A program made the translations under genes and the position numbers. A stretch of DNA of 64,000 bases from an uncultured Opitutales bacterium. GTDB taxonomy: Bacteria; Verrucomicrobiota; Verrucomicrobiia; Opitutales; Intestinicryptomonadaceae. The notes under the pieces were generated by a model. The model was given only the letters and a program-made list of their open reading frames with translations, did no database searches and was not told the origin of the DNA. Every line of letters starts with the position of its first letter. Within the stretch, counting starts at the first letter, position 1. The stretch covers positions 1 through 64,000 of the forward strand of contig CALXLK010000008.1 in the NCBI GenBank assembly GCA_944389175.1. The letters are read 5' to 3'. Positions 54,978 through 64,000 of the stretch are shown piece by piece.

Positions 54978-57350
54978 CTACTTCTGCTTTACTATCTTGT
55001 TTCCGCGCACCGCGAGAGAGCCCGGTTCGTTTGTGATGACGCCTATTTTATCCGGATTTATAAGGGGGCTATCTATGTAGGTGTTGTCCTCTATGAGGAT
55101 GTTTTTCGAGTTCATTACGAAGAATCCGCCCCTGTAGTCGCGCTTTGCTTTTCTCGGAAGCGTGTTGATTATTTCATTGCCGACAAAGGAGACGTTTTTT
55201 GCCGACGATATTACCGCCAACGCCCCGTACGCGTTTTTAAATACGTTGTTTTCAAAGCGCACGTTTTTTATTATGGGCTCATCAAGCATCACTTCCGACG
55301 GATCGTTGCGCGCGTAGGCGCCTATGTAAATTTCGCGCTCTATGCCGAAATTTGTGTTTCCCCTTATATTGCAAGAATCGAAAACATTGTTGCGGATCAG
55401 CACGTTGTCGACGCCGTAACCCTCGCACCAGAGCGTCATGGTATAGCCCGTCTCAAGTTTTATTGCGCCCATCTCGTTCCCGTAGAAATAGCAGTTTTCA
55501 ATCGTGACGTCTCTTGCCAGGATAAGCACGCCGCGGGCGCGGTTATTGTGGAACTTGCAGTTGCGGAATATAACGTTGCGTGTGCCGTATTTCGTGTTGA
55601 GGGCTATGTACCCTTCGGTCTTCAACGGCGGCAGCGGCTTGTCGAATACGACTTCGGGCACCTTATCTTTTTCGCCGTTTAACTTGTGGGCGACAACTTT
55701 GCCGACATAGCCTGTTTTAGTGTAGTCGCTGTTGAGCAGTTCTATCTCTTCGCCAACCTCGAATATATAGCTGTTGCGGTTTGAAAGGGGCTTTATTGAT
55801 TTGTCGGAACGGCGGCTTGCAAACATTGTGTTGTCGTGGACGTTTACGCAGTCGTCGGAGCCAAAGCCGAAATCGCAATTTTCAATCTTTATGAAGCCCG
55901 AGGAGCGCGCCATTATAAAGTGGTCGGCCGTGGCGCTTATAACGCGCTTATTGTCGCCTTTGGGCACGGTTATGTTGACTGTGTCAAGCCACAGATATTT
56001 TGTCGTTCCCGTAACCACAATGGCTTGTCCGCAACACGAGTATATGTTGACATTTTTTAGCGTTGTATGCTCCGAGGAGTCTATAGCCATGCAGCCCTGG
56101 TGGTAGTATGCGTGCTGGAACCTGTAGTATTTACACTCGAATTGGCGCGCCTTCCTCTCGAGCATTGTCATCCTAACCGTGTTGCCCGAGAGCCATTGCA
56201 GTTTCAACTTATAGCCGGGTCTCCCCGTGCCCATATTAAACATATTCGAGTTAGCCGACTCAAGCCCGATTCTTTTATTCTTTATATCGTAGGGGACGAA
56301 TCCGCCTGTGTAAAAATCTTTGACGGGGTAGTCTTCATAGTCCAAAAATTTTATGTCGGCGTACGAATTCGGGCCGTCAAACTTAGTGCCCATTACTTGC
56401 ACAACCTCGGCAAGCGGCATCTTTTGCCAATTCCAGTCGATATTTAGATTCACTATCTTCAGGCGCTTGCAATTTGAAATCTGCATGTTCCTTTCATTGC
56501 TCTTGAGAAATAGGAATGTGGCTCCGTTGCATTCAATCTCCAGGTTGTTCAAGCCCTCGAAGTTAATGCTCTTGTTTGTGGTGAAATTGTAAATTCCGTT
56601 GTCTATTACAAGCTTGCCCGCGCCGACTTTTTTGCAGTGCTCCAAGGCTTTTGTAAGGGCTTTAAAATTGTCCGGCGAGGCTTGGCTAAGGCCAAAGTCT
56701 GCGGCTTTTACAACGGGTCGCCCGTCCGTTTCCGGCGCCATAACCGTGAACTCTTTTGAACCCGTGACTTCGGGCAGGGGCGACTTTATCGTGTCGTAAT
56801 CGGCCGTTATCCCGACAAATTTTTGAGCCGTGCCCTCGCGCAGGCTAAAGTTCGAAAGTTGCGCCGATACGCCGCCAAAGGCCCTGAGTATCAATCTGCA
56901 ATACGCGTCGCTTCCGGTGTTAAAGCCGTATCTTATCTTGCGCGGATCTTTTGACGATTCCAACAAGCAGCGGCGAAGTTGCTTATGGTTGGTGTGGGGC
57001 TTGTCGCCGCCGGTGACAAACAATCCAAGATAGCTGTCTATGTTTGGGGTGTGGGTCGTCTTATAGGTGAATTCAAGTATGTAATCGGTATTTGGCTTGA
57101 AAAATTTTGGCCCTATTATAAAGATGTCGCGCCCTTTGCCCTTTTTTGACACGTCGGCGGGCTCTATTGTCAGATACTTCTTGTCCGAGGATACAGCGCC
57201 TTTAAGCCCGGCGAGCTCCTTCGAGCCGAAGCCGTATATGGCGGAGGATTGGTGCGAATTCTGCGCCATAGATTTCGTTTGAGCCTCGCACAAAACAAAC
57301 GCCGCAATACATGCAAAAACGCCTATCGACAGTCCTATTTTCCCCAACAT
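54978..57350 (-). CDS. Secreted right-handed beta-helix protein, GH110-like
   Basis: 790 residues. The signal peptide MLGKIGLSIGVFACIAAFVL leads the chain. Residues about 30-190 may be a beta-sandwich carbohydrate-binding part (GFGSKELAGL, FFKPNTDYILEFTYK). From about residue 240 a parallel beta-helix follows, with repeated N-x-x-I/F-x-N-x-x-F turns, for example VIFRNCKFHNNRARGVLI and VLIRNNVFDSCNI. CDFGFGSDDCVNVHDN near the middle resembles the acidic active-site region of GH110 alpha-1,3-galactosidases. Assignment to GH110 is by resemblance only; a pectate-lyase-like enzyme is the alternative. A DeoR regulator gene lies 32 bp upstream on the same strand, so expression is probably sugar-controlled. 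Confidence 0.72.
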   Translation of the reverse strand: MLGKIGLSIGVFACIAAFVLCEAQTKSMAQNSHQSSAIYGFGSKELAGLKGAVSSDKKYLTIEPADVSKKGKGRDIFIIGPKFFKPNTDYILEFTYKTTHTPNIDSYLGLFVTGGDKPHTNHKQLRRCLLESSKDPRKIRYGFNTGSDAYCRLILRAFGGVSAQLSNFSLREGTAQKFVGITADYDTIKSPLPEVTGSKEFTVMAPETDGRPVVKAADFGLSQASPDNFKALTKALEHCKKVGAGKLVIDNGIYNFTTNKSINFEGLNNLEIECNGATFLFLKSNERNMQISNCKRLKIVNLNIDWNWQKMPLAEVVQVMGTKFDGPNSYADIKFLDYEDYPVKDFYTGGFVPYDIKNKRIGLESANSNMFNMGTGRPGYKLKLQWLSGNTVRMTMLERKARQFECKYYRFQHAYYHQGCMAIDSSEHTTLKNVNIYSCCGQAIVVTGTTKYLWLDTVNITVPKGDNKRVISATADHFIMARSSGFIKIENCDFGFGSDDCVNVHDNTMFASRRSDKSIKPLSNRNSYIFEVGEEIELLNSDYTKTGYVGKVVAHKLNGEKDKVPEVVFDKPLPPLKTEGYIALNTKYGTRNVIFRNCKFHNNRARGVLILARDVTIENCYFYGNEMGAIKLETGYTMTLWCEGYGVDNVLIRNNVFDSCNIRGNTNFGIEREIYIGAYARNDPSEVMLDEPIIKNVRFENNVFKNAYGALAVISSAKNVSFVGNEIINTLPRKAKRDYRGGFFVMNSKNILIEDNTYIDSPLINPDKIGVITNEPGSLAVRGNKIVKQK

Positions 57351-57382
57351 ATATTCCGCCTTTCGTGTAGTTTTTACTTTTA

Positions 57383-58135
57383 TTAGTCGACTGCTATTCC
57401 GGCTGCAGTGAGCTTTTCCAAAAAGGCCCGGTCTGCGCCGGAGTCGGTAATGACCCTGTCTATGACGTCGATCCCCGCAAAGAAACGGGTGCTTCGAACC
57501 CCCAGTTTTGACGCGTCGCAAAGCAGGATTCTTTCGTTGCACAACGGCAGCACGTTTTCCTTGAATTCGGCTTGGATTTCGGCAACTTCGCTTGCCCCGC
57601 GCTCAATATCAACGCCGTTGCACGAGAAGAACGCCTTGTCGACGGAGAATTTCTTTATCATAGACCACGTCGAGGCTCCGGCATAGCTGTGGCTGAAACG
57701 GTCAAGTTTGCCGCCTGTTGCAATCAAATTTATCTTCGGCTTTTCCATTATCGGGCCGATGCAGTCGTGTGCGTTGGTTATCACGGTCAGCGGCATGTCG
57801 GGCAGGGCTTCGGCGAGAGCCAACACTGTGGAGCTGGCGTCGAAAAAGATTGTCTGCCCCTCCTTTATGTATTTGAGCGCCTTCTGCGCTATTTCGCGCT
57901 TTTGCGCGCGGTTTGCCTGCAGGCGTTCAAGCATTGGCTGGGCGGTGTCGCGCCTTTCTATTCTGAGCGCCCCGCCGTGGGTGCGTATGAGTTTGTTTTC
58001 GGCGTCGAGATACTCCAAGTCTCTGCGTATTGTTTCGTCGGTTACGTCGAAATGTTTTGCCAGCTCAATCGTGCGCAGGCTCGGTTGCGTCTCGAGCATG
58101 CTCAGGATTACGCGTTGTCTTTGTCTTGCCAACAT
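57383..58135 (-). CDS. DeoR family transcriptional regulator
   Basis: 250 residues. The N-terminal winged helix reads RQRVILSMLETQPSLRTIELAKHF then VTDETIRRDLEYLD, the DeoR recognition helix, and THGGAL marks the end of the DNA-binding domain. The C-terminal DeoRC sensor domain (IFFDASSTVLALAEAL, TVITNAH, ATGGKLDR) binds a phosphorylated sugar in known members. The ATG of MLARQRQR was preferred to one 12 codons up. It sits just before the beta-helix glycosidase gene and probably regulates it and itself. The effector is unknown. Confidence 0.9.
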   Translation of the reverse strand: MLARQRQRVILSMLETQPSLRTIELAKHFDVTDETIRRDLEYLDAENKLIRTHGGALRIERRDTAQPMLERLQANRAQKREIAQKALKYIKEGQTIFFDASSTVLALAEALPDMPLTVITNAHDCIGPIMEKPKINLIATGGKLDRFSHSYAGASTWSMIKKFSVDKAFFSCNGVDIERGASEVAEIQAEFKENVLPLCNERILLCDASKLGVRSTRFFAGIDVIDRVITDSGADRAFLEKLTAAGIAVD

Positions 58136-58204
58136 TGTTATTTCCTTGTTTGTGTGGTTGGGCGCGTGCACCTGCCAACGTCAACTTGACTCGCCATCCG
58201 ATTC

Positions 58205-58226
58205 GCCGGCAGCCGCGGCTGCCGGC
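58205..58226. repeat. Perfect 22-bp GC-rich palindrome
   Basis: GCCGGCAGCCG followed directly by its complement CGGCTGCCGGC, with another short hairpin (CGGCC-TTC-GGCCG) just to its right. It lies about 70 bp upstream of the deoR-type gene, in the 377-bp divergent region with gdhA. Confidence 0.7.
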
Positions 58227-58402
58227 CTTCGGCCGACATCTCTTTGCAGTTGCACAGCCTTGGCCTCCATTTTCTTTTTTGAAAACCAATTTATTTAATA
58301 GTTAACATCCCAGGACTGACTCGTCAAGCCGAGACTTCTTATGCATATAATTCTTTTTTTTGAAAAAAAACGACAAATTTGATGTTTTTTTGCATAAAAA
58401 TG

Positions 58403-58422
58403 TACAAAATTGTAGTTTTGTA
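58403..58422. repeat. AT-rich inverted repeat upstream of gdhA
   Basis: TACAAAA-TTGTAG-TTTTGTA, 7-bp arms. It lies about 20 bp before a possible -35 (TTGACG, 58443) of gdhA and could be a regulator site. Confidence 0.45.
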
Positions 58423-58446
58423 AAAAATGTGGTTAAAACGGCTTGA

Positions 58447-59856
<1,410 letters not shown>

Positions 59857-59886
59857 TGCTTTTTTGAAAAGTTAGGTTAAAAGACT

Positions 59887-59914
59887 AAGCCGCTATTTTT
59901 AGCGGCTTTTTTTT
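59887..59914 (+). terminator. Intrinsic terminator after gdhA
   Basis: AAGCCGCTA and TAGCGGCTT around a TTTT loop, followed by T8. Confidence 0.93.
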
Positions 59915-60034
59915 GTTTATTTACCTTTCTCCGTCCGTCGAAATTTGTGTATAGAAACACAAATAACGGGCGTTTTAGAGGCGTGCCATTTTTTTTTGGT
60001 GAAAAGCCCCGCTTTTTTATCGGGTATAGGCATC

Positions 60035-60073
60035 GGGGAATTTTTACAATGACTCTCTGCCGAAAAATTCCCC
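60035..60073. repeat. 11-bp inverted repeat in gene-free region
   Basis: GGGGAATTTTT (60035-60045) and AAAAATTCCCC (60063-60073) flank 17 bases. The 330-bp region between the gdhA terminator and tRNA-Arg otherwise shows no gene. Confidence 0.65.
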
Positions 60074-60244
60074 TTATGCGAAAACACAAAAGCTTTTCAT
60101 ACATTTTGCCTGCGGGCTAAAAGAGGAAAATATCCCAAAGGCAATGTTTGTTTTCAGGCCGCAAATAGGAAGAGACAAAACGCCGCGCAAAAGAATCAAA
60201 ATTTTGGACGCGTGGAAAAGAAAAAAACGCAGACAAAAAAGCGG

Positions 60245-60321
60245 TGGCGCGCCTGGAGAGAGTCGAACTCCCAACCCTTTGATCCGTAGTCAAATGCTCT
60301 ATCCAATTGAGCTACAGGCGC
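60245..60321 (-). tRNA. tRNA-Arg (anticodon ACG)
   Basis: On the minus strand the acceptor GCGCCTG pairs with CAGGCGC. The anticodon stem TTTGA/TCAAA encloses CTACGGA, giving ACG. The discriminator is G and the CCA end is encoded, unlike the two other tRNA genes here. A34 would need TadA editing to inosine. Confidence 0.95.
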
Positions 60322-60617
60322 AACACCGCTTGATTTAATAAGAGAATTATCTTGTCTCTTTCGCCTTTAAAATCAAGCTTTTTTTTAGTTTTTTTTCAAA
60401 CCTAACCTGCCGAATTGTACTCTGCTACATATCTAACAGCGCCGCGGCAAAATAGAAAAAAACGAAATCGGCGTTTTTTTATAACGCGCTTATGAAAATT
60501 GCATTGGCATCCCGAGCTTCAATGTTGTTCATGTAGGGGGAAAACTTCGCCCGACAATTTAGTCAATATACCATTTTATTTAATTGATTTATTCAAAAGA
60601 GGCGTTAGTGTTCCGGC
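60322..60617. other. Intergenic region tRNA-Arg/manA
   Basis: 296 bp, AT-rich, that should carry the divergent promoters. No strong sigma70 boxes or structured RNA were recognised. Confidence 0.4.
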
Positions 60618-61550
60618 ATGAATTTCATCAGATTTAAAACGTTTTATCTCGAGAAAATTTGGGGCGGCCCCGAATTTGCTTCTCTACTTAATCGCGGGCT
60701 CGACAAGAGAGGTTCAATCGGCGAGAGTTGGGAGATATCGGATAGGCCCGGCATGGAGTCGGTGGCAATAGGCGGGCGCTTTGACAATCTCGACATTTCG
60801 GAAATTCTAAAGACGCACACCGAGTATTTGATGGGTTACAAGTATCGGGGGCGGTTCCCCGTCCTTGTAAAATGGATATACGCATCTTCGCCGCTAAGCA
60901 TCCAAGTTCACCCCAATGAAGCCTCCGCCAAGATATTAGGCGCCGAGCAGAAAAGCGAGAACTGGTTTGTGGCCGCCGCAAAACCGGCAGCGGAGCTGGT
61001 TGCCGGCTTCAAAGAATCGGTAAAGGCCCTTACTGCGGAGGAAATGCAATCGAAGTGGATGAATGAGAATCTGCGCAGAATAAATGTGGCGGCGGGGGAT
61101 TCCGTATTCATACCGGGAGGATGCGTCCACGCCATAGGTGGGGGAATTCTCATACTCGAAATTCAGGAAAATTCCGACACGACGTACCGCCTCTACGATT
61201 GGGACAGAAAGGGGCCCGACGGGAAACCCAGAGCCCTCCACATAAAAGAGTCCGCCATTTGCGCCGACGTTTCCATCAGGCCCCAAATTGTCAAAACGGG
61301 AAAGTCTGATTCCGACAAAATAATATGCCAGTCCCAAAAATTTGACATAGAATTTATGAGCTTAAAAAAAGGCCAAAAGCTAAAAATTAGAAGCGGACGG
61401 GCAAAGATTATAAGCGTAGTCGGGGGGCGCATGGCCGACGGAACGGGCAACGAGATCCTCTTTTCGGAAAACGTCCTCGTCCCGGCGGTAATAGATGACG
61501 ATTTTACCGCCCTCGAGGATTCTCAAATTCTATTAACAAAAATTAAATAA
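60618..61550 (+). CDS. manA: Mannose-6-phosphate isomerase, class I
   Basis: 310 residues of the short cupin type found in Firmicutes and PVC bacteria. It converts mannose-6-phosphate to fructose-6-phosphate. The zinc ligands are recognisable: LSIQVHPNEASAK (Gln and His), a Glu in EKSEN-like context, and IPGGCVHAIGGG (His). GESWEISDRPGMES and YDWDRKGPDGKPRALH are family blocks. It is followed after 4 bp by a ROK kinase and then a beta-mannosidase, so it serves mannoside breakdown. Confidence 0.92.
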   Translation: MNFIRFKTFYLEKIWGGPEFASLLNRGLDKRGSIGESWEISDRPGMESVAIGGRFDNLDISEILKTHTEYLMGYKYRGRFPVLVKWIYASSPLSIQVHPNEASAKILGAEQKSENWFVAAAKPAAELVAGFKESVKALTAEEMQSKWMNENLRRINVAAGDSVFIPGGCVHAIGGGILILEIQENSDTTYRLYDWDRKGPDGKPRALHIKESAICADVSIRPQIVKTGKSDSDKIICQSQKFDIEFMSLKKGQKLKIRSGRAKIISVVGGRMADGTGNEILFSENVLVPAVIDDDFTALEDSQILLTKIK

Positions 61551-61554
61551 AATT

Positions 61555-62670
61555 ATGTGCGTTGATTATTCAAGCGAGAGCAGGGTCGTTTTCACACTCG
61601 ATGCGGGCGGCACCAATTACGTATTTGCTGCGATGGTGGGAGGAAGGAAGGTGGGCCGTTGCGTAAGGCTCGATCCCGAGCCTTTAGACCTTCAGAAGAG
61701 CATATCCAACATAAAAGGCGGGTTTAATATGCTTCTTAAAGAGACGGGATTGAGGCCCTGCGCTATAAGCTTCGCCTTCCCGGGGCCTGCCGACTACGAG
61801 AACGGGGTCATATATAATATTGGAAACATTCCCGCCTTTTCCGGAGGAGTGCCCCTTGCGGGCATTCTCGAGCACGAATTTGGCGTGCCGGTATTCATTA
61901 ACAACGACGGCGACCTCTTCACCTATGGCGAGGCCGTCGCCGGGGCGCTGCCGCGCATAAACAATATAATGCAATCAAACGGCAATCCGAAGCGCTATAA
62001 GAACCTCTTCGGGATAACGCTTGGCACGGGTCTTGGCGGGGGTTTTGTCGTCGACGGCAAGCTGTACACAGGCGACAATTCAAACGCCGCGGAAATTTGG
62101 CTTATGACAGACCGCCGCAATCTCGACGGCTTTGCCGAGGAGCAGGCGTGCGCGAGAGCCGTCCAAAAAAACTACGCCATGTTGGCAAATATTTCAGACT
62201 ACAGAAAATATTCGCCCAAAGACATAGAGGATATCGCCTTGGGGAAGATCGAGGGCGACGCCGCGGCGGCAAAAGAGGCGTACAGGCTCATGGGTGAGTC
62301 TCTCGGAGATGTCCTTTGTGAAATTTCGCGCATAGTAGATTGCCCGATTGTCATCGGAGGTGGGCTTTCGTACGGATATCCACTCTTTATCGATGCCATC
62401 GTCGACTTCATGAATTCAAAGATCAGAAATGCCGACGGCAGGGAGTTCCCTAGGCTCGTGCAGAAAGTCTACAATCTTGAAGACGCCCGCCAGGCCAGCG
62501 ATTTCGCCTCGGGCGGCGTAAAAGATATTCAAATCCCGGGGACCGATAAAAAAATTGCGTCGGTTTGCCAGAAGCGAATTGGCATTTGCATTTCAGAATT
62601 GGGCGCAAGCAATGCCGTTTCCATAGGGGCGTATGCGCTGGCTCTTTCGCGCATAGACGGAGAAAAATAA
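61555..62670 (+). CDS. ROK family sugar kinase
   Basis: 371 residues. ROK signatures are TLDAGGTNYVFAAM (ATP phosphate 1), AFPGPADYENGVI, VFINNDGDLFTYGEA with the catalytic Asp, GITLGTGLGGGFVVDG and PIVIGGGLSYG. The CxCGxxGCxE zinc motif of many ROK kinases is missing. The end LGASNAVSIGAYALAL is the usual ROK C-terminus. Position between manA and a beta-mannosidase gene suggests that it phosphorylates mannose to feed ManA. Glucokinase or fructokinase activity cannot be excluded. Confidence 0.88.
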   Translation: MCVDYSSESRVVFTLDAGGTNYVFAAMVGGRKVGRCVRLDPEPLDLQKSISNIKGGFNMLLKETGLRPCAISFAFPGPADYENGVIYNIGNIPAFSGGVPLAGILEHEFGVPVFINNDGDLFTYGEAVAGALPRINNIMQSNGNPKRYKNLFGITLGTGLGGGFVVDGKLYTGDNSNAAEIWLMTDRRNLDGFAEEQACARAVQKNYAMLANISDYRKYSPKDIEDIALGKIEGDAAAAKEAYRLMGESLGDVLCEISRIVDCPIVIGGGLSYGYPLFIDAIVDFMNSKIRNADGREFPRLVQKVYNLEDARQASDFASGGVKDIQIPGTDKKIASVCQKRIGICISELGASNAVSIGAYALALSRIDGEK

Positions 62671-62683
62671 AAAAGGGAAGATA

Positions 62684-64000
62684 ATGAAGAGAATATTATT
62701 GTTGATAATTGCGTCCGTGTTGATGGGCGCGTGCGTTTCAAGCGAGGGCGGCGCGCCGGAGGTAAAGCCCGGAGAGCGCATAGCTTTGAATTGGAAGGTC
62801 GGCTGGGCGGCTTCGGCCGAGGCGCCGTGCGGAGAGTTTGTGGATGCCAGCATACCCGGTTCCGTCCAGCTCGACATCGCCAAGGCAAAAAATTACCCGG
62901 ACTACAAATTCGGCACAAACGCCGACAAATTCCGCTGGATGGAGGATATGTTCTATACCTACAAGACCGTATTCGAAAAGCCTTCAGCAAAGGCCGGCTC
63001 GCGCTTTGTTTTAAACGGCAAAGGAATAGACTACGACTACAAAATACTGGTAAACAAAAAGCAAGTCTACGCCCATGAGGGCATATTTAAGGGCTTTCAG
63101 GTCGATATTACAGACTTTCTCGTACCAGGAAAAAATACAATAGAGATAAAAATTAACCCCGTTCCGAAGGCGTATCCCGAGAAGAAGTTCGGGTTCCACA
63201 GTTACCGCACGAACGCCAACCGCGTCGCAAAACCGCCGGTTAGCTACGGTTGGGACTGGTGCCCGCGCTTGATACCGCTAGGTGTATGGCAGGATCTTGA
63301 TCTCGAAGTGCGACACCCCAGCAGTTTGACCTACTCGGCGCTTACATACGCGCTTTCTGGCGATCTGAAAAATGCCAGCCTCTGCGTTGATGTCGAGGGA
63401 TTCAACCTAAAGGGTTGCAAGTATAGGTGGCGCCTCACCGACGAATCGGGCGCTATCGCGGCATCGGGTTCGGGCGCTCTGGAGGGCGATTCTTCTAAAA
63501 TACCCGCGGGGGATTTTGCCAATCCCAAGCTTTGGTGGACCCACGACCACGGCGGCCAATATCTTTATACTTGGCGCTTTGAGCTCCTCGACGCAGATGG
63601 AAAAATTTTGCAGGCGTCAACCCAAAAGGTCGGCTTCAGGAGAATCAGGCTGGTTATGAACGAGACAGCGTGGCGCAAAAAATTCCCGCATCTGACACTG
63701 GTGAACCAATGCGCCGAGACACCCATGCAGATAGAGCTAAACGGGAGAAATATTTTTGCCAGGGGGTCGAATTGGGTAAATCCCGAAGTTTTCTTTTCGT
63801 CGATAACTGACGGGCGGTACGAAGAGCTTATAAAATTGGCGCGCGATGCGCATTTTAACATATTTAGAGTCTGGGGCGGGGCGATTGTAAACAAGGAGAG
63901 CTTCTTCGACTTGTGCGACCGATACGGAATACTTGTCTGGCAGGAGTTCCCCCTTGCCTGCAATAATTATCCGGACGATTCCCATTATGTAAATGTTCTA
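62684..64000 (+). CDS. Beta-mannosidase, GH2 family, lipoprotein (partial)
   Basis: The first 439 codons are present and the gene continues past the window. The N-terminus MKRILLLIIASVLMGAC is a lipoprotein signal (lipobox LMGAC, Cys17). Residues about 30-220 are the sugar-binding domain of GH2 with IPGSVQLDI and FVLNGKGIDYDYKI. VSYGWDWCPRLIPLGVW is diagnostic for beta-mannosidases, and GSNWVNPEVFFSSI with FNIFRVWGGAIVNKESFFD opens the catalytic barrel. The acid/base and nucleophile glutamates should lie beyond the window. AAAAGGGAAG is a good ribosome site, 13 bp after the kinase gene. It probably acts in the periplasm on mannosides whose product is handled by the kinase and ManA. Confidence 0.92.
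   Translation, partial: MKRILLLIIASVLMGACVSSEGGAPEVKPGERIALNWKVGWAASAEAPCGEFVDASIPGSVQLDIAKAKNYPDYKFGTNADKFRWMEDMFYTYKTVFEKPSAKAGSRFVLNGKGIDYDYKILVNKKQVYAHEGIFKGFQVDITDFLVPGKNTIEIKINPVPKAYPEKKFGFHSYRTNANRVAKPPVSYGWDWCPRLIPLGVWQDLDLEVRHPSSLTYSALTYALSGDLKNASLCVDVEGFNLKGCKYRWRLTDESGAIAASGSGALEGDSSKIPAGDFANPKLWWTHDHGGQYLYTWRFELLDADGKILQASTQKVGFRRIRLVMNETAWRKKFPHLTLVNQCAETPMQIELNGRNIFARGSNWVNPEVFFSSITDGRYEELIKLARDAHFNIFRVWGGAIVNKESFFDLCDRYGILVWQEFPLACNNYPDDSHYVNVL

Overview
This window looks like an ordinary chromosomal stretch of a member of the PVC superphylum, most likely Verrucomicrobiota of the Opitutae type. That placement is inference from several signals: a PEP-CTERM protein and a DUF1080 protein side by side, a Chlamydia-like pyruvoyl arginine decarboxylase with its antiporter, a plant/cyanobacteria-like GlgC, and several glycoside hydrolase loci. 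It contains no rRNA, insertion sequence, prophage, CRISPR array or conjugative element. A host- or gut-associated life would fit the arginine/agmatine acid-resistance pair and the glycan genes, but this is not proven.

Layout. 0.1-7.0 kb: tRNA-Ser, the aaxBC-like pair, secA and a CPA1 K+/H+ antiporter. 7.2-10.5 kb: tRNA-Pro, then a minus-strand amino-sugar locus (nagB, a Gfo/Idh/MocA oxidoreductase and a PIG-L deacetylase). 10.8-14.4 kb: minus-strand thyA-folA-yugP-lipoprotein. 14.5-20.8 kb: a mutarotase, glgC, tyrS, a MATE transporter and a small glycosyltransferase. 20.8-27.6 kb: a complete trpEGDCFBA operon preceded by a 10-residue leader peptide with three Trp codons and a terminator/antiterminator pair, that is, a textbook-style attenuator. 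28-31.1 kb: an LpxL-type acyltransferase fused to a GT9 glycosyltransferase, then purT. 31.2-32.7 kb: a short repeat cluster, rpmG, and a DapF homologue in which both catalytic cysteines are serines. 32.9-42.1 kb: a tightly coupled run bioB-bioA-bioF-bioG/bioC fusion-bioD-HAD-recD2-psd. 42.3-45.8 kb: a HAD phosphatase, a DUF1080 protein and a PEP-CTERM protein. 45.9-54.5 kb: gpmI, yajC-secDF, recJ and ugd. 55-60.3 kb: a beta-helix glycosidase with its DeoR regulator, gdhA and tRNA-Arg. 60.6-64 kb: a mannose locus (manA, ROK kinase, GH2 beta-mannosidase) that runs off the window.

How they work together. The cell appears to make its own tryptophan and biotin. It exports protein through SecA with SecDF-YajC, and it builds an LPS-like outer membrane (acyltransferase-heptosyltransferase fusion). 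It stores glycogen (glgC) and feeds on amino sugars, mannosides and perhaps alpha-galactosides. Regulation visible in the DNA includes the trp attenuator, an operator-like dyad in the trp promoter, a dyad over the recJ promoter/ribosome site, and many intrinsic terminators, several bidirectional between convergent genes. All family calls come from reading motifs by eye; no database search was run.
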